A stretch of 64,000 bases of DNA from contig NZ_JAAEDL010000013.1 of NCBI RefSeq assembly GCF_018129005.1, positions 1-64,000 on the forward strand. Direction: 5' to 3'. This document shows, piece by piece, positions 1-9,855 of this stretch. This DNA is from Neoroseomonas eburnea (GTDB taxonomy: Bacteria; Pseudomonadota; Alphaproteobacteria; Acetobacterales; Acetobacteraceae). Made by a program: the position numbers and the translations under genes. How positions within the stretch are numbered: the first letter of the stretch is position 1; the number at the start of each line of letters is the position of its first letter. Under the pieces are notes generated by a model. That model saw only the letters and a list, made by a program, of their open reading frames with translations, was not told the origin of the DNA and made no database searches.

Positions 1-141
1 GCCACGCCGGCGCCGGCGCCGCGTGCGCTGCCGCAGATGGACGAGGCCCCGCCGCCCCCGCCGCCGGCCGAACTCCTCGCCCCGGGCGCCGGCCCGCCGC
101 CTCCGCCGCCGGCCGAACTGCTCGCCCCGCCGCGCCGCTGA
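1..141 (+). CDS. 3' end of an unidentified proline-rich protein (partial)
   Basis: Frame 1 is open from the first base to a TGA at 139-141, giving 46 codons of a C-terminal tail. The tail holds two near-identical units of the form six prolines followed by AELLAP. This looks like a low-complexity C-terminal extension of a larger protein whose body lies outside the window. Function cannot be inferred. The +1 frame is also open across this stretch, but its product is arginine-rich and typical of shadow translation in high-GC DNA. Confidence 0.5.
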   Translation, partial: ATPAPAPRALPQMDEAPPPPPPAELLAPGAGPPPPPPAELLAPPRR

Positions 142-209
142 AGGCGGCGATACACAGCGGCCGGCGGTTGCTCTATGGTCCGCGCCCCTCTCACCCACGG
201 ACCCCGAGC

Positions 210-1430
210 ATGACCGAGGACTTCCACCGCATCCGCCGCCTGCCGCCCTATGTCTTCGCCGAGGTCAACGCGGCGAAGGCGAAGGCGCGCGCGGCCGCGG
301 AGGACATCGTGGACCTCGGCATGGGCAACCCGGACAGCCCGACGCCGCCCCACATCGTCGCCAAGCTGATCGAGGCGGTGCAGGACCCGCGCACGCACCG
401 CTATTCCGTCTCGAAGGGCATCCCCGGCCTGCGCAAGGCGCTGGCCGGCTACTACGCCCGCCGCTTCGGCGTGAAGCTCGACCCGGAGACCGAGGTCGTC
501 GCGACGCTGGGCTCGAAGGAGGGTCTCGCGAACCTCGCGCAGGCCATATCGAGCCCGGGCGACACCATCCTGGTGCCGAATCCGTCCTATCCCATCCACC
601 AGTTCGGCTTCATCATCGCCGGCGCCTCGGTGCGCTCGATCCCCTACACGCCGGACGATTCGATGCTGGCGGCGATCGACCGCGCGGTGCGGCATTCCGT
701 GCCGAAGCCGACCGCCGTGATCGTCAACTTCCCATCGAACCCGACCGCGCTCGTCGCACCCATCGAGTTCTACCGCGAACTCGTGGCGCTCTGCCGGCGG
801 CACGAACTCTTCATCCTCTCGGACCTCGCCTACGCGGAACTCTATTTCGGCGCCACGCCGCCGCCCTCCGTGCTTGAGGTGCCGGGGGCGAAGGACATCA
901 CGGTGGAATTCACCTCGATGTCCAAGACCTACAACATGCCGGGCTGGCGCATGGGCTTCGCGGCGGGCAACCCGCGGCTGATCGCGGCGCTTGCGCGGGT
1001 GAAGTCCTACCTCGACTACGGCGCCTTCACGCCGATCCAGGTCGCGGCCACCGCCGCGCTGAACGGGCCGCAGGACTGCATCGAGGAGATGCGCGTCCTC
1101 TACAGGGACCGCCGCGAGGTGCTGGTGAAGGGCCTCAGGGCCGCGGGCTGGGACGTGCCGGCGCCGGAGGCCTCGATGTTCCTCTGGGCGCCCATTCCGG
1201 AGCGTTTCCGCCATCTCGGCTCGGTCGGCTTCTCCAAGCTGCTGCTCGAGAAGGCGAAGGTCGCCGTCGCCCCTGGCCTCGGCTTCGGCGAATACGGCGA
1301 CGAGCACGTGCGCATCGCGCTGGTGGAGAACAGCCACCGCATCCGCCAGGCGCTGCGCGGCATCAAGTCCTTCCTCGCCGGCGACAATGCCGCGCCGGCC
1401 GACGTGCAGCAGGAACTGACCAACGCATGA
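210..1430 (+). CDS. PLP-dependent class I/II aminotransferase (AlaC / LL-diaminopimelate aminotransferase-like)
   Basis: A 406-residue fold-type I aminotransferase, probably transferring amino groups between alanine, aspartate-family or diaminopimelate-type substrates and 2-oxoacids in the cytosol. The N-terminus has the LGMGNPD motif of this subgroup. The Schiff-base lysine is K239 in SMSKTYNMPGWRMGF, followed by the conserved arginine of that motif. The ATG at 210 is chosen over an in-frame upstream ATG at 168 because family members start near the TEDFHRIRRLPPY segment. Its stop overlaps the start of homoserine dehydrogenase by four bases (ATGA). This coupling points to aspartate-family amino acid metabolism, but the exact substrate is not fixed by sequence. 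AlaC-type alanine transaminase is the main alternative to a DAP enzyme. Confidence 0.9.
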   Translation: MTEDFHRIRRLPPYVFAEVNAAKAKARAAAEDIVDLGMGNPDSPTPPHIVAKLIEAVQDPRTHRYSVSKGIPGLRKALAGYYARRFGVKLDPETEVVATLGSKEGLANLAQAISSPGDTILVPNPSYPIHQFGFIIAGASVRSIPYTPDDSMLAAIDRAVRHSVPKPTAVIVNFPSNPTALVAPIEFYRELVALCRRHELFILSDLAYAELYFGATPPPSVLEVPGAKDITVEFTSMSKTYNMPGWRMGFAAGNPRLIAALARVKSYLDYGAFTPIQVAATAALNGPQDCIEEMRVLYRDRREVLVKGLRAAGWDVPAPEASMFLWAPIPERFRHLGSVGFSKLLLEKAKVAVAPGLGFGEYGDEHVRIALVENSHRIRQALRGIKSFLAGDNAAPADVQQELTNA

Positions 1431-2719
1431 ACCGTCCGCTTGCCATTGCGGTCGCCGGCCTGGGAACGGTCGGCGCCGGGGTCGTCAACGTGCTGCGCGC
1501 GAATGCGGACATCATCGCCGCGCGCGCCGGCCGGCCGATCGCCGTGACGGCGGTCTCGGCGCGCGACCGCGCGCGGGACCGCGGCATCCCGCTCTCGGGC
1601 CTGCGCTGGTACGAGGATCCCGTCGCGCTCGCCGCCGACCCGCAGGTCGAGGTGGTGGTGGAATGCATCGGTGGCTCCGACGGTGCCGCCAAGGCGCTGG
1701 TCGAAGCCGCCATCGCCGCCGGCAAGCACGTGGTCACCGCCAACAAGGCGCTGCTCGCCGTGCATGGCGCGGCACTCGCCGAGGCATCGGAGGCCCGGGG
1801 CGTCGCACTCGCCTTCGAGGCCGCGGTCGCCGGCGGCATCCCGGCGATCAAGGCGGTGCGCGAGGGCCTTGCCGCCAACCGCATCCAGCGCGTCGCCGGC
1901 ATCCTGAACGGCACCTGCAACTACATCCTGACCACGATGCGCACGGAGCGGCGGGAATTCGCCGAGGTGCTGCACGAGGCGCAGAGGCTCGGCTACGCCG
2001 AGGCCGATCCCTCCTTCGACATCGACGGCATCGACGCGGCGCACAAGCTCGCGATCCTGGCGGCGCTCGCCTTCGGGCGGCCGGTGGATTTCTCCGCCGT
2101 GCATGTCGAGGGCATCCGCGACGTCAGCGCGCTCGACATCGCGCTGGCGGAGGAACTCGGCTACCGGATCAAGCTGCTCGGCATCGCCAAGCGGGAGGAA
2201 GGCGGCATCTCGACCCGCGTGCACCCCTGCATGGTGCCCGCCGGCGCGCCGATCGCCCGCGTCGATGGCGTGTTCAACGCGGTGGTGGCGGAAGGCGACT
2301 TCGTCGGCCGGGTGATGATGGAAGGGCGCGGCGCCGGGGCGGGGCCGACCGCCTCGGCCGTGGTGGCGGACCTGGTGGACATCGCGCGCGGGCGCTTCAC
2401 CCCGGTCTGGGGGGCGGCGACCAGCGCGCTGAAGCCCGAGCCTTCGCTGCCGATGGACCGGCACACCGGCGCCTACTACCTGCGCCTGATGGTGGTCGAC
2501 CGGCCGGGCGTGATCGCCGATGTGACGGGCGTGCTGCGCGACCACGCGATCAGCCTCGAATCCATGCTCCAGCGCGGCCGCGCGCCGGGCGAGGCGGTGC
2601 CGGTGGTGCTCACCACGCATGAGACGAGCGAGGCCTCGGTGCGGGCCGCACTGGCGCGCATCGCCGCACTCGATGCCGTGGTGGAGAAGCCGGGGCTGAT
2701 CCGGATCGAGGCGCTGTAG
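1427..2719 (+). CDS. hom: Homoserine dehydrogenase with ACT domain
   Basis: Reduces aspartate semialdehyde to homoserine with NAD(P)H, the branch point to threonine and methionine. At 430 residues it has the usual monofunctional layout. An N-terminal Rossmann domain carries GLGTVGAGV (about residues 11-19). The catalytic domain has the conserved DIDGIDAAHK segment with the active-site lysine at K207. A C-terminal ACT domain (about residues 350-425, starting YYLRLMVVDRPGVIADV) is the expected site of threonine feedback. It is translationally coupled to the upstream aminotransferase (ATGA overlap) and followed after 88 bp by glpX, an order common in alphaproteobacteria. Confidence 0.97.
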   Translation: MNRPLAIAVAGLGTVGAGVVNVLRANADIIAARAGRPIAVTAVSARDRARDRGIPLSGLRWYEDPVALAADPQVEVVVECIGGSDGAAKALVEAAIAAGKHVVTANKALLAVHGAALAEASEARGVALAFEAAVAGGIPAIKAVREGLAANRIQRVAGILNGTCNYILTTMRTERREFAEVLHEAQRLGYAEADPSFDIDGIDAAHKLAILAALAFGRPVDFSAVHVEGIRDVSALDIALAEELGYRIKLLGIAKREEGGISTRVHPCMVPAGAPIARVDGVFNAVVAEGDFVGRVMMEGRGAGAGPTASAVVADLVDIARGRFTPVWGAATSALKPEPSLPMDRHTGAYYLRLMVVDRPGVIADVTGVLRDHAISLESMLQRGRAPGEAVPVVLTTHETSEASVRAALARIAALDAVVEKPGLIRIEAL

Positions 2720-2731
2720 CATCCGGGCGGG

Positions 2732-2750
2732 CAGGGGGCATCACCCCCTG
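2732..2750 (+). terminator. Hairpin after hom, possible weak terminator
   Basis: A perfect 7-bp stem (CAGGGGG / CCCCCTG) with a 5-base loop lies 12 bases after the hom stop. There is no T-run behind it, so it may pause transcription or protect the transcript end rather than terminate fully. Confidence 0.35.
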
Positions 2751-2807
2751 GGCGCGCGAATCCAGGCGCTGGTATAGACTGGTCAGGATTCGCTGGAGGA
2801 AGCCCCC

Positions 2808-3817
<1,010 letters not shown>

Positions 3818-3818
<1 letters not shown>

Positions 3819-5599
3819 TGGACGGCGCAGGGGCTGACGCCCCGGTCCTTGGCGTCGCGCGGAGCGTCACCGGCCGCCGCTGGATGTGGCGGCCGGCCGA
3901 TCCGCGCACCGGGCTCGGCATCGCCCAGCGCCTCGGCCTGCCGGAGATGGTGGGCCGGCTGCTCGCCGCGCGCGGCATCGGGCTCGACCACGCCGCCCAG
4001 TACCTGGAGCCGACGCTCCGCGCGCTGATGCCGGACCCCTCGGCGCTGACGGACATGGACGCGGCGGCCGACCGGCTGGCTGCGGCGGTGCGCAGCGGCG
4101 AGCATGTCGCGGTCTTCGGCGACTATGACGTGGACGGCGCCTGTTCCGGCGCCCTGATGTCGCGCTTCCTGCGCGACCTCGGCTGCGAGGTGACACCCTA
4201 TGTGCCTGACCGGCTGAAGGAAGGCTACGGCCCCAACGCACCCGCCATCGCGGCGCTGTGCGAGCGCGGCGCCTCGCTGATCGTCTGCGTGGATTGCGGC
4301 ATCGCCGCGGTGGAGGCGCTCGCCGCCGCCGAGGGCCATGCCGACGTCGTGGTGCTCGACCATCACAAGGCGGAGGGGCCGTTGCCGCGCATCCTCGCGG
4401 CGGTGAACCCGAACCGGCTCGATTGCGGCTCCGGCCTGCACGATGTCTGCGCCGCGGCGGTCGCCTTCCTGGCGGCGGCGGCGACGGTGCGCGTGCTGCG
4501 CAAGGCGGGCTGGTTCGGGCGCCGGCCGGAGCCCGACCTGCTCGGCCTGCTCGACCTGGTGGCGCTGGCGACCGTCTGCGACGTGATGCCGCTCACCGGC
4601 TTCAACCGAGCCCTGGTGGCGCAGGGGTTGAAGGTGATGGGCCGGCGGGGCAGGGCGGGGGTCGCCGCGCTGCTCGACGTCACCGCGGCGCGCGATGCGC
4701 CCACGGCGCATACGCTCGGCTTCCTGCTGGGGCCGCGGATCAACGCCTCGGGGCGCATCGGGGAGCCGGATCTCGGCCTCCGGCTGCTGCTCTGCGAGGA
4801 TCCGGTCGAGGCGCGCGCCATCGCCGAGAAGCTCGATGCGGTGAACCGCCGCCGGCAGGAGGTGGAGGGCGAGGTCCTCGCCGCCGCCCACGCCATGGCC
4901 GAGGCCCAGGCCGCCGCCGGCCGCGCGGTGCTGCTGCTGGTGGGAGAGGGCTGGCACCCGGGTGTCGTCGGCATCGTCGCCGGCCGCATGAAGGAGAGGT
5001 TCAACCGCCCGACCTGCGTCGCCGGGTTGGCGGACGGCCTCGCCAAGGGGTCCGGGCGCTCCGTGCCGGGGGTCGATCTCGGCGCGGCGGTGATCGCGGC
5101 GCGCCAGTCGGGGCTGCTCGAGACCGGCGGCGGCCACGCCATGGCGGCCGGCTTCTCCTTCCGCGCCGGCCGGCATGAGGAGGTGCATGCCTTCCTCGAG
5201 GACCGGCTGCGCCACGCCGCCCTGCTGCCCGCCGCGGCCGACCTGCTGGTGGAAGGCACGCTCAACGTCATCGCCGCCCAGGCGGAACTGGCGAAGGAGG
5301 TGGCGCGCCTCGCCCCCTTCGGTCCCGGCAATGAGGAACCGATCTTCGCCATCCAGCGCGCCCGCGTGGTCAAGGCCGACCGCGTCGGCAAGGAGGGCGC
5401 GACGGTGCGCGCCATCGTCGAAGGCGAGGGCGGCGGGCGGCTCAAGACCATCTGCTTCCGCGCCAAGGACGGCCCGCTCGCGCAGGCGCTGCTGGCCGCG
5501 GACCGGCTGCCGCTGCATCTCTGCGGGCATCTGCGGGCCGAGCATTGGAACGGGGAGGTCACGGCCTCCCTGCAGGTGGTGGACGCGGCGCCGGCCTGA
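3818..5599 (+). CDS. recJ: Single-stranded-DNA 5'-3' exonuclease RecJ
   Basis: Degrades single-stranded DNA 5' to 3' in recombinational repair, mismatch repair and fork processing. The 593-residue protein has the DHH superfamily motifs: FGDYDVDGACSG with D102, and LDHHKAEGPLP with D181-H182-H183, which bind the two catalytic metals. The DHHA1-type motif GGGHAMAAGFSF follows in the second half, and the C-terminal part is an OB-type domain. The ATG at 3818 overlaps the glpX stop. The frame is open much further upstream, but that part is antisense-like arginine-rich sequence inside glpX, so it is not used. Length and motifs look intact. Confidence 0.97.
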
Positions 5600-5704
5600 T
5601 CCGCAGGTGCTGCGTCGAACCGATTGCGATGGCGCAAGGCCCGCGCGATCGGAATCGGCGATGCGCCCATCCGCATGCCGGCGACGATGCGCGGCGGGGA
5701 GCGG

Positions 5705-6205
5705 ATGATGGACAGGATCGAGTGGGTGCTGGTGCCCGGCCCGGCCGGACGCGCGATCGGGGCGGTCGGCTTCATCGACGGCGAGGCCGCGGTGGTCGTC
5801 GCCTTCTACGAGGACCAGGACGGCAACCGCGACGGCACGGTGGACTGGGGCGAGTGGCTGCTGGCCCGCGTCTCGCCCGTGCATGTCGACGGCAAGGCCG
5901 TGCTGGAGGTGGCGATGACCGCGCGCTACCTGCCGGCGGTGGCCGAGCGCGGCCCGGGCTTCGATCGCTGGGTCGGCGAGCAGTTCGTCAGCTTCGCCGG
6001 CGGGCTCGTGGTCGACGCCGCCTACGCGGTGTATTTCTCGCAGGCCATCCAGGCCCTGACCGGCGGGATCGCGGGCGCGATCGGCGGCGGGCTGGTGCGC
6101 GAATACGTCATCCGCCGCGGCCTCGAAGCCGCCGTCCATCGCGTCTACGACGCGACCGTCCGCGACGTCGTCACGGCGATGCCGGTGCGCGCAGCAGCGC
6201 TCTGA
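5705..6205 (+). CDS. Small protein with a canonical EF-hand loop and Gly-rich C-terminal segment
   Basis: A 166-residue protein that I do not recognise as a named family. Residues 39-50 read DGNRDGTVDWGE, which fits the 12-residue EF-hand calcium loop position by position: acidic or Asn at 1, 3 and 5, Gly at 6, a hydrophobic residue at 8, Asp at 9 and Glu at 12. Near residues 118-130 a segment rich in Gly and Ala (GGIAGAIGGG) resembles a glycine zipper or membrane-associating helix. No signal peptide is visible. Starts at 5705 and 5708 are both ATG behind a GGGGAGCGG ribosome binding site. It follows recJ by about 105 bases and converges on kdgK with a 35-base overlap of the coding ends. Function is unknown; calcium binding is inferred from the loop alone. 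Confidence 0.7.
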   Translation: MMDRIEWVLVPGPAGRAIGAVGFIDGEAAVVVAFYEDQDGNRDGTVDWGEWLLARVSPVHVDGKAVLEVAMTARYLPAVAERGPGFDRWVGEQFVSFAGGLVVDAAYAVYFSQAIQALTGGIAGAIGGGLVREYVIRRGLEAAVHRVYDATVRDVVTAMPVRAAAL

Positions 6206-7103
6206 CCTCGGCCTCGCGCGGGATGGGCGCGACCGCGCCGTAGCCGGTGGTGGACAGCGCGGCGGCGGCATTGGCGTAGCGCGCTGCTTCCTCCGGCGGG
6301 TCGCCCGCCAGGCTGCGCGCGAGGAAGGCGCCGGCAAAGGTGTCCCCCGCGCCGGTCGCGTCCACCGCCGCGACGCGGTGCGCCGGGATGCGCGTGCGGC
6401 CCGCTCGCGTCGCCACCAGGCAGCCGGCCGCGCCGCATTTCACCAGCACCAGCGGGCAGAGGCGCAGGTAGCAATCCGCCACGGCATCGGCATTGGTCAG
6501 CCCGGTCAGCGCGGTTGCGTCGTCGAGCGAAGGCAGGGCGATATCGGCCATGCCGATGGTGGCGTGGATCACCGCCGCCGCCCGTGCCGCCGGCCACAGG
6601 CGCAGCCGCAGGTTGGTGTCGTAGGAAACCTTCACCCCCGCCTCGCGCGCCAGCTCGATGGCGCGGAAGGCGGCGTCGCAGGCGCTGTCCGAGATCGCCT
6701 GGCTGATGCCCGAGAGGTGCAGGATGCGCGCGGCGCGGATCGCCGCCTCCGGCACCTCCTCCGGCCGGTAGCGCGCGGCGGCGCTGCCGGTCCGGTAGAA
6801 GGTGAAGTGGTGGCCGGCGGCGTCGTGGCTGACGAAGTAGATGCCGGTCGGTGCCTCGGTGCGGCGGATGACGGTCGTGGTGTCCACTCCCTCCCTTGCC
6901 CAAAGCGCCATGAAGCTCTCACCCGGCGTGTCGTGCCCGATCGCGGTGACGTAGCCGACCGAGGCGCCCGACCGTGCCGCGGCGATGGCGGCGTTGGAGG
7001 TGTCCCCGCCATGGCCTTCGAGATACAGCCGCCTGCCATCCGGCCCGGCCGGCTGCTGGTTGAATTCCAGCATGGGTTCGCCCATGCAGAGGAGGTCCGG
7101 CAT
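6171..7103 (-). CDS. kdgK: 2-dehydro-3-deoxygluconokinase (PfkB/ribokinase family)
   Basis: Phosphorylates 2-keto-3-deoxygluconate to KDPG, feeding the lower Entner-Doudoroff pathway. The 310-residue protein has PfkB family features: an N-terminal GEPMLEF start, the GGDTSNAA sugar-site motif near residue 33, and the C-terminal signature DATGAGDTFAGAF, which carries the catalytic aspartate and anion hole near residue 250. It lies one base downstream of the KDPG aldolase gene on the same strand, which strongly supports KDG as substrate over other sugars of the PfkB family. The gene end overlaps the convergent EF-hand gene. Confidence 0.92.
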   Translation of the reverse strand: MPDLLCMGEPMLEFNQQPAGPDGRRLYLEGHGGDTSNAAIAAARSGASVGYVTAIGHDTPGESFMALWAREGVDTTTVIRRTEAPTGIYFVSHDAAGHHFTFYRTGSAAARYRPEEVPEAAIRAARILHLSGISQAISDSACDAAFRAIELAREAGVKVSYDTNLRLRLWPAARAAAVIHATIGMADIALPSLDDATALTGLTNADAVADCYLRLCPLVLVKCGAAGCLVATRAGRTRIPAHRVAAVDATGAGDTFAGAFLARSLAGDPPEEAARYANAAAALSTTGYGAVAPIPREAEVRALLRAPASP

Positions 7104-7104
7104 G

Positions 7105-7731
7105 TCAGGCCCTCATGATGCCGAGCGCTTCCTCGGCCGCCTTCTGCACCGCCGCACGGTCCCCGGCGGCGACCAGGGCCTCGTCCACCAGCTTGCCGCC
7201 GATGCCGACGAAGGCGGCGCCGGCCGCCAAGTAGTCGGGGGTGTTGCGGGCATCCACGCCGCCGGTCGGGCAGAAGGCGACATCGGGGAAGACCGCGCGC
7301 AGCGCCTTGATATGCGCCGGCCCCCCAGCCGAAGCGGCAGGGAAGATCTTCACCACGTCGGCGCCCGCCGCGAGGGCGGCGCGCACCTCGGTCGGCGTCA
7401 TCGCGCCGAGCATCAGGCAGGCGCCGGCCTCCTGCACCGTGGCGGAGAGGGCGGGGTCCACCCAGGGCGCGACGATGAAGCGCGCCCCGGCCTCGAGGCA
7501 GGCTTCGGCCGTCCGGGCATCGGGCACCGTGCCTGCACCGACGAGGAGTTCGGGCTCGGAGGCCAGGGCGCGGATCAGCGCCGGCGCCTCCGGGACCGTC
7601 ATGGTGATTTCGAAGACACGCAGCCCGGCTTCCTGCAGCCAGGCGACGGCGGTGGCGGCGCGGGCTGCGGAGGAGGCGCGCACCACCGGGATGATGCGGG
7701 CCTCCCTCAGGCGGGGAATCAGCGTGTGCAT
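7105..7731 (-). CDS. eda: 2-dehydro-3-deoxy-phosphogluconate (KDPG) aldolase
   Basis: Cleaves KDPG to pyruvate and glyceraldehyde 3-phosphate. The 208-residue length is normal for this class I (Schiff-base) aldolase. Visible landmarks are the IPVVRA start, LRVFEITMTVPEA with the catalytic glutamate, VGAGTVPDARTAEACLEAGA, and ADVVKIFPAS with the Schiff-base lysine. It is the first gene of a two-gene operon with kdgK, which starts one base after its stop. Neighbouring uronate or sugar-acid genes are not visible in the window, so the source of KDG is unknown. Confidence 0.95.
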   Translation of the reverse strand: MHTLIPRLREARIIPVVRASSAARAATAVAWLQEAGLRVFEITMTVPEAPALIRALASEPELLVGAGTVPDARTAEACLEAGARFIVAPWVDPALSATVQEAGACLMLGAMTPTEVRAALAAGADVVKIFPAASAGGPAHIKALRAVFPDVAFCPTGGVDARNTPDYLAAGAAFVGIGGKLVDEALVAAGDRAAVQKAAEEALGIMRA

Positions 7732-7905
7732 GGCGGCCTCGGTCCTGGCGGCGCCATGCTCGGGGCACGGGGCGCGGGAGGCAAGGGCGGAGGCCGGGTC
7801 GCGCGCGATCCGTTCCGGTTCCGGCGTGTCGATCGGGCGGCGCGCGCGGGCGCGGTGCAGGCGGCAACGGTCCCGATGCGCGCCCGGCCGAAAGCCTGGC
7901 CGCTA

Positions 7906-8205
7906 TCAGACCGCCATGCGGTCGGCGGTGGCTTGCAGGGTGCGGGCGGCGGCGAGGGCGCGCTCGATTTCGGCGGCGGTGCTGTCGAGGGCGCCGCGAT
8001 AGCCGACGACGCTGTCCCCGAGGCGTGACATCGTGCGGGAAAGGTCGCCGATGGCCTGGCGCAGGCCGGCGGTGGCGGTGGCCTGCTCGCCTATGGCCTC
8101 ATCCAGGCGTCGCAGCGCCAGGCGGAGACGATCCTCGGGGCGCAGCGGGAAGCTGGCGATGCTCGCCGAGGTTGCGGGTTCGTGGCTGGGATCGACTGCG
8201 GACAT
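7906..8205 (-). CDS. Small helical (probable coiled-coil) protein of unknown function
   Basis: A 99-residue acidic/alanine-rich protein that I do not recognise. From about residue 22 to the end it is continuous predicted helix with heptad-like spacing of Leu, Ile and Val (RLALRRLDEAIGEQ, then TAEIERALAAARTL), so a coiled coil is likely. There is no signal peptide or membrane segment. It is divergent from the CorC-type gene across an AT-rich intergenic block containing a CtrA-box-like sequence about 20 bases upstream of its start. The 174 bases between it and eda show no gene. Codon use looks like that of its neighbours, so I take it as real with moderate certainty. Confidence 0.6.
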   Translation of the reverse strand: MSAVDPSHEPATSASIASFPLRPEDRLRLALRRLDEAIGEQATATAGLRQAIGDLSRTMSRLGDSVVGYRGALDSTAAEIERALAAARTLQATADRMAV

Positions 8206-8552
8206 GTGGCCTCAGCGGAACGCGTTAACCACTTCTTAGGGAATCTTCCCCGGTGAGGCGAGAAAAAAGTCTCGGTTTTGTCCAATTGTCGCGAAAAAAC
8301 GCGAATGGCCGAGATCGCGGCCCGACCGAGGCTCCAGCCCAAAATTAGCATAATATCAATATACTGCAGTAAAAAGATCCCAGCCTGGAAGAGAGCGTCA
8401 AGGCCATCTTGTGGCGCGCGAGGCTCGATGACCACAATCCCTGGTGGCGCTTCTCACGCCCGACCGCGAAGGCCGCGGTGCCGCCACACGCGGCAGCGAG
8501 AATTCCAAGCCTCCGCCCGATCCTCTATGAGGCAGGTCGGAGGTGCTACCCC
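8206..8552. promoter_or_regulatory. AT-rich divergent intergenic region with CtrA-like box
   Basis: About 350 bases without a gene. Two stretches (about 8225-8310 and 8338-8378) are far richer in A and T than anything else in the window, with A6 runs and a TATACT at 8360-8365 that could serve as a -10 element for the downstream CorC-type gene. TTAA-N7-TTAG at 8225-8239 differs by one base from the alphaproteobacterial CtrA consensus TTAA-N7-TTAA. Two short hairpins (CGAGA/TCTCG and TCGCG/CGCGA) flank A-runs. It probably holds promoters for both flanking genes; regulation by CtrA is only a suggestion. Confidence 0.45.
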
Positions 8553-9851
8553 ATGGGCCTGATCCTCGAGATCGGCGTCATTCTGCTGCTCGTGCTGTTG
8601 AACGGCGCTTTCGCCATGAGCGAACTCGCCATCGTCTCCTCGCGGCGGTCGCGCCTGATCGCCCTGGAACGCCGCGGCAGCCTGGGGGCCGCCGCGGCGC
8701 TCGCCCTGGCCGACGACCCGCAGCGCTTCCTGCCCACCGTGCAGGTCGGCATCACCCTGGTCGGCATCGTCGCCGGCGCCTTCGGCGGCGCGCGACTGTC
8801 GGGGACCCTCGGCGCGGCGCTCGACGCCATCCCGGGCATCGCGCCCTATGGGGGCGAGGCGAGCTTCGCGCTGGTGGTCATCGTGATCACCTATCTGAGC
8901 CTGATCCTCGGCGAGCTGGTCCCGAAGCAGGTCGCCTTGCGCAACCCGGAACGGGTGGCCGTGGTGGTTTCCCGCCCGCTCGCCTCGCTGGCGCGGGTCT
9001 CCGCGCCCGTCGTCTGGGTGCTCGGCAAGTCCTCGGCCTTCGTCCTGCGCTTGTTCGGCCCGGCCGTGCCCGGGGAGCAGTCGGTGACGGAGGAGGAGGT
9101 CAAGGCCGTGGTCGCCGAGGGCGCCCAGGCCGGCGCGCTGGAGACCGAGGAGCGCCACATGATCGAGCGCGTGCTCCGCCTGGCGGACAAGCCGGTGCGC
9201 GCGCTGATGACGCCGAGAAACGACCTTGCCTGGCTCGACCGCTCCGACACGCCGGCGGACATCGCCGCCCGGCTGCGCGCCAGCACCGTGACCCGCTTCG
9301 TCGTCGCCGATGGCCGGGTGGACAACGTGGTCGGCGTGGTGGCGGCCAAGGACCTGCTCGACCAGATGCTGGAAGGCGGGCCGATGTCGATCGCCGCCGC
9401 GCTGCGCCAGCCCCTGGTGCTGCCGGACACCCTGACCGCGCTGGATGCGCTGGAGCGGCTGCGCGGCGACCGGCTCGGCATGGCGCTGGTGATGGACGAG
9501 TACGGGTCCTTCGAGGGCGTCGTCACCGCCTCCGACCTGCTGGAGGCGATCGTCGGGGATCTCGGCCCGCCCGAGCCGGCTGCCGACGGCGTGGCGGTGG
9601 AACGGGCCGACGGCTCGCTGCTGCTGGACGGGTCCATGCCGTCGGATGAGCTGCGCGCGCGCCTGGAACTGCCGGAACTGCCGGGCGCCGGCACCTACCA
9701 CACGGTGGCGGGGCTGATGCTGGCGCTGCTCAAGCGGGTGCCGAAGGAAGGCGACCGCATCGTCTGGGCCGGCTGGCGCTTCGAGGTCGTCGACATGGAT
9801 GGCCGCCGCGTCGACAAGGTGCTGGCGAGCCGCGAGGAAGCCGTGGCGTGA
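8553..9851 (+). CDS. CNNM/CorC-HlyC family membrane protein (hemolysin-like, CBS domains)
   Basis: A 432-residue inner-membrane protein of the UPF0053/CorC family, linked in other bacteria to divalent cation (Mg, Co) efflux or tolerance; the name hemolysin is historical. Domains in order: a CNNM/DUF21 membrane region with several hydrophobic helices (about residues 1-195, starting LILEIGVILLLVLLNG), a pair of CBS domains (about 215-335, containing MTPRNDLAWLD and VMDEYGSFEGVVT), and a C-terminal CorC_HlyC domain (about 350-430). The ATG at 8553 is preceded by TCGGAGG, a clear ribosome binding site. The frame continues upstream but that part has no family resemblance. The substrate is not shown by sequence. 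Confidence 0.93.
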   Translation: MGLILEIGVILLLVLLNGAFAMSELAIVSSRRSRLIALERRGSLGAAAALALADDPQRFLPTVQVGITLVGIVAGAFGGARLSGTLGAALDAIPGIAPYGGEASFALVVIVITYLSLILGELVPKQVALRNPERVAVVVSRPLASLARVSAPVVWVLGKSSAFVLRLFGPAVPGEQSVTEEEVKAVVAEGAQAGALETEERHMIERVLRLADKPVRALMTPRNDLAWLDRSDTPADIAARLRASTVTRFVVADGRVDNVVGVVAAKDLLDQMLEGGPMSIAAALRQPLVLPDTLTALDALERLRGDRLGMALVMDEYGSFEGVVTASDLLEAIVGDLGPPEPAADGVAVERADGSLLLDGSMPSDELRARLELPELPGAGTYHTVAGLMLALLKRVPKEGDRIVWAGWRFEVVDMDGRRVDKVLASREEAVA

Positions 9852-9855
9852 GCCG

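Noticed and set aside
8409..8552. N-terminal extension of the CorC-type protein to 8409
   Set aside because: The extra 48 residues are Arg/Pro-rich, unlike the family, and a strong ribosome binding site precedes the ATG at 8553.
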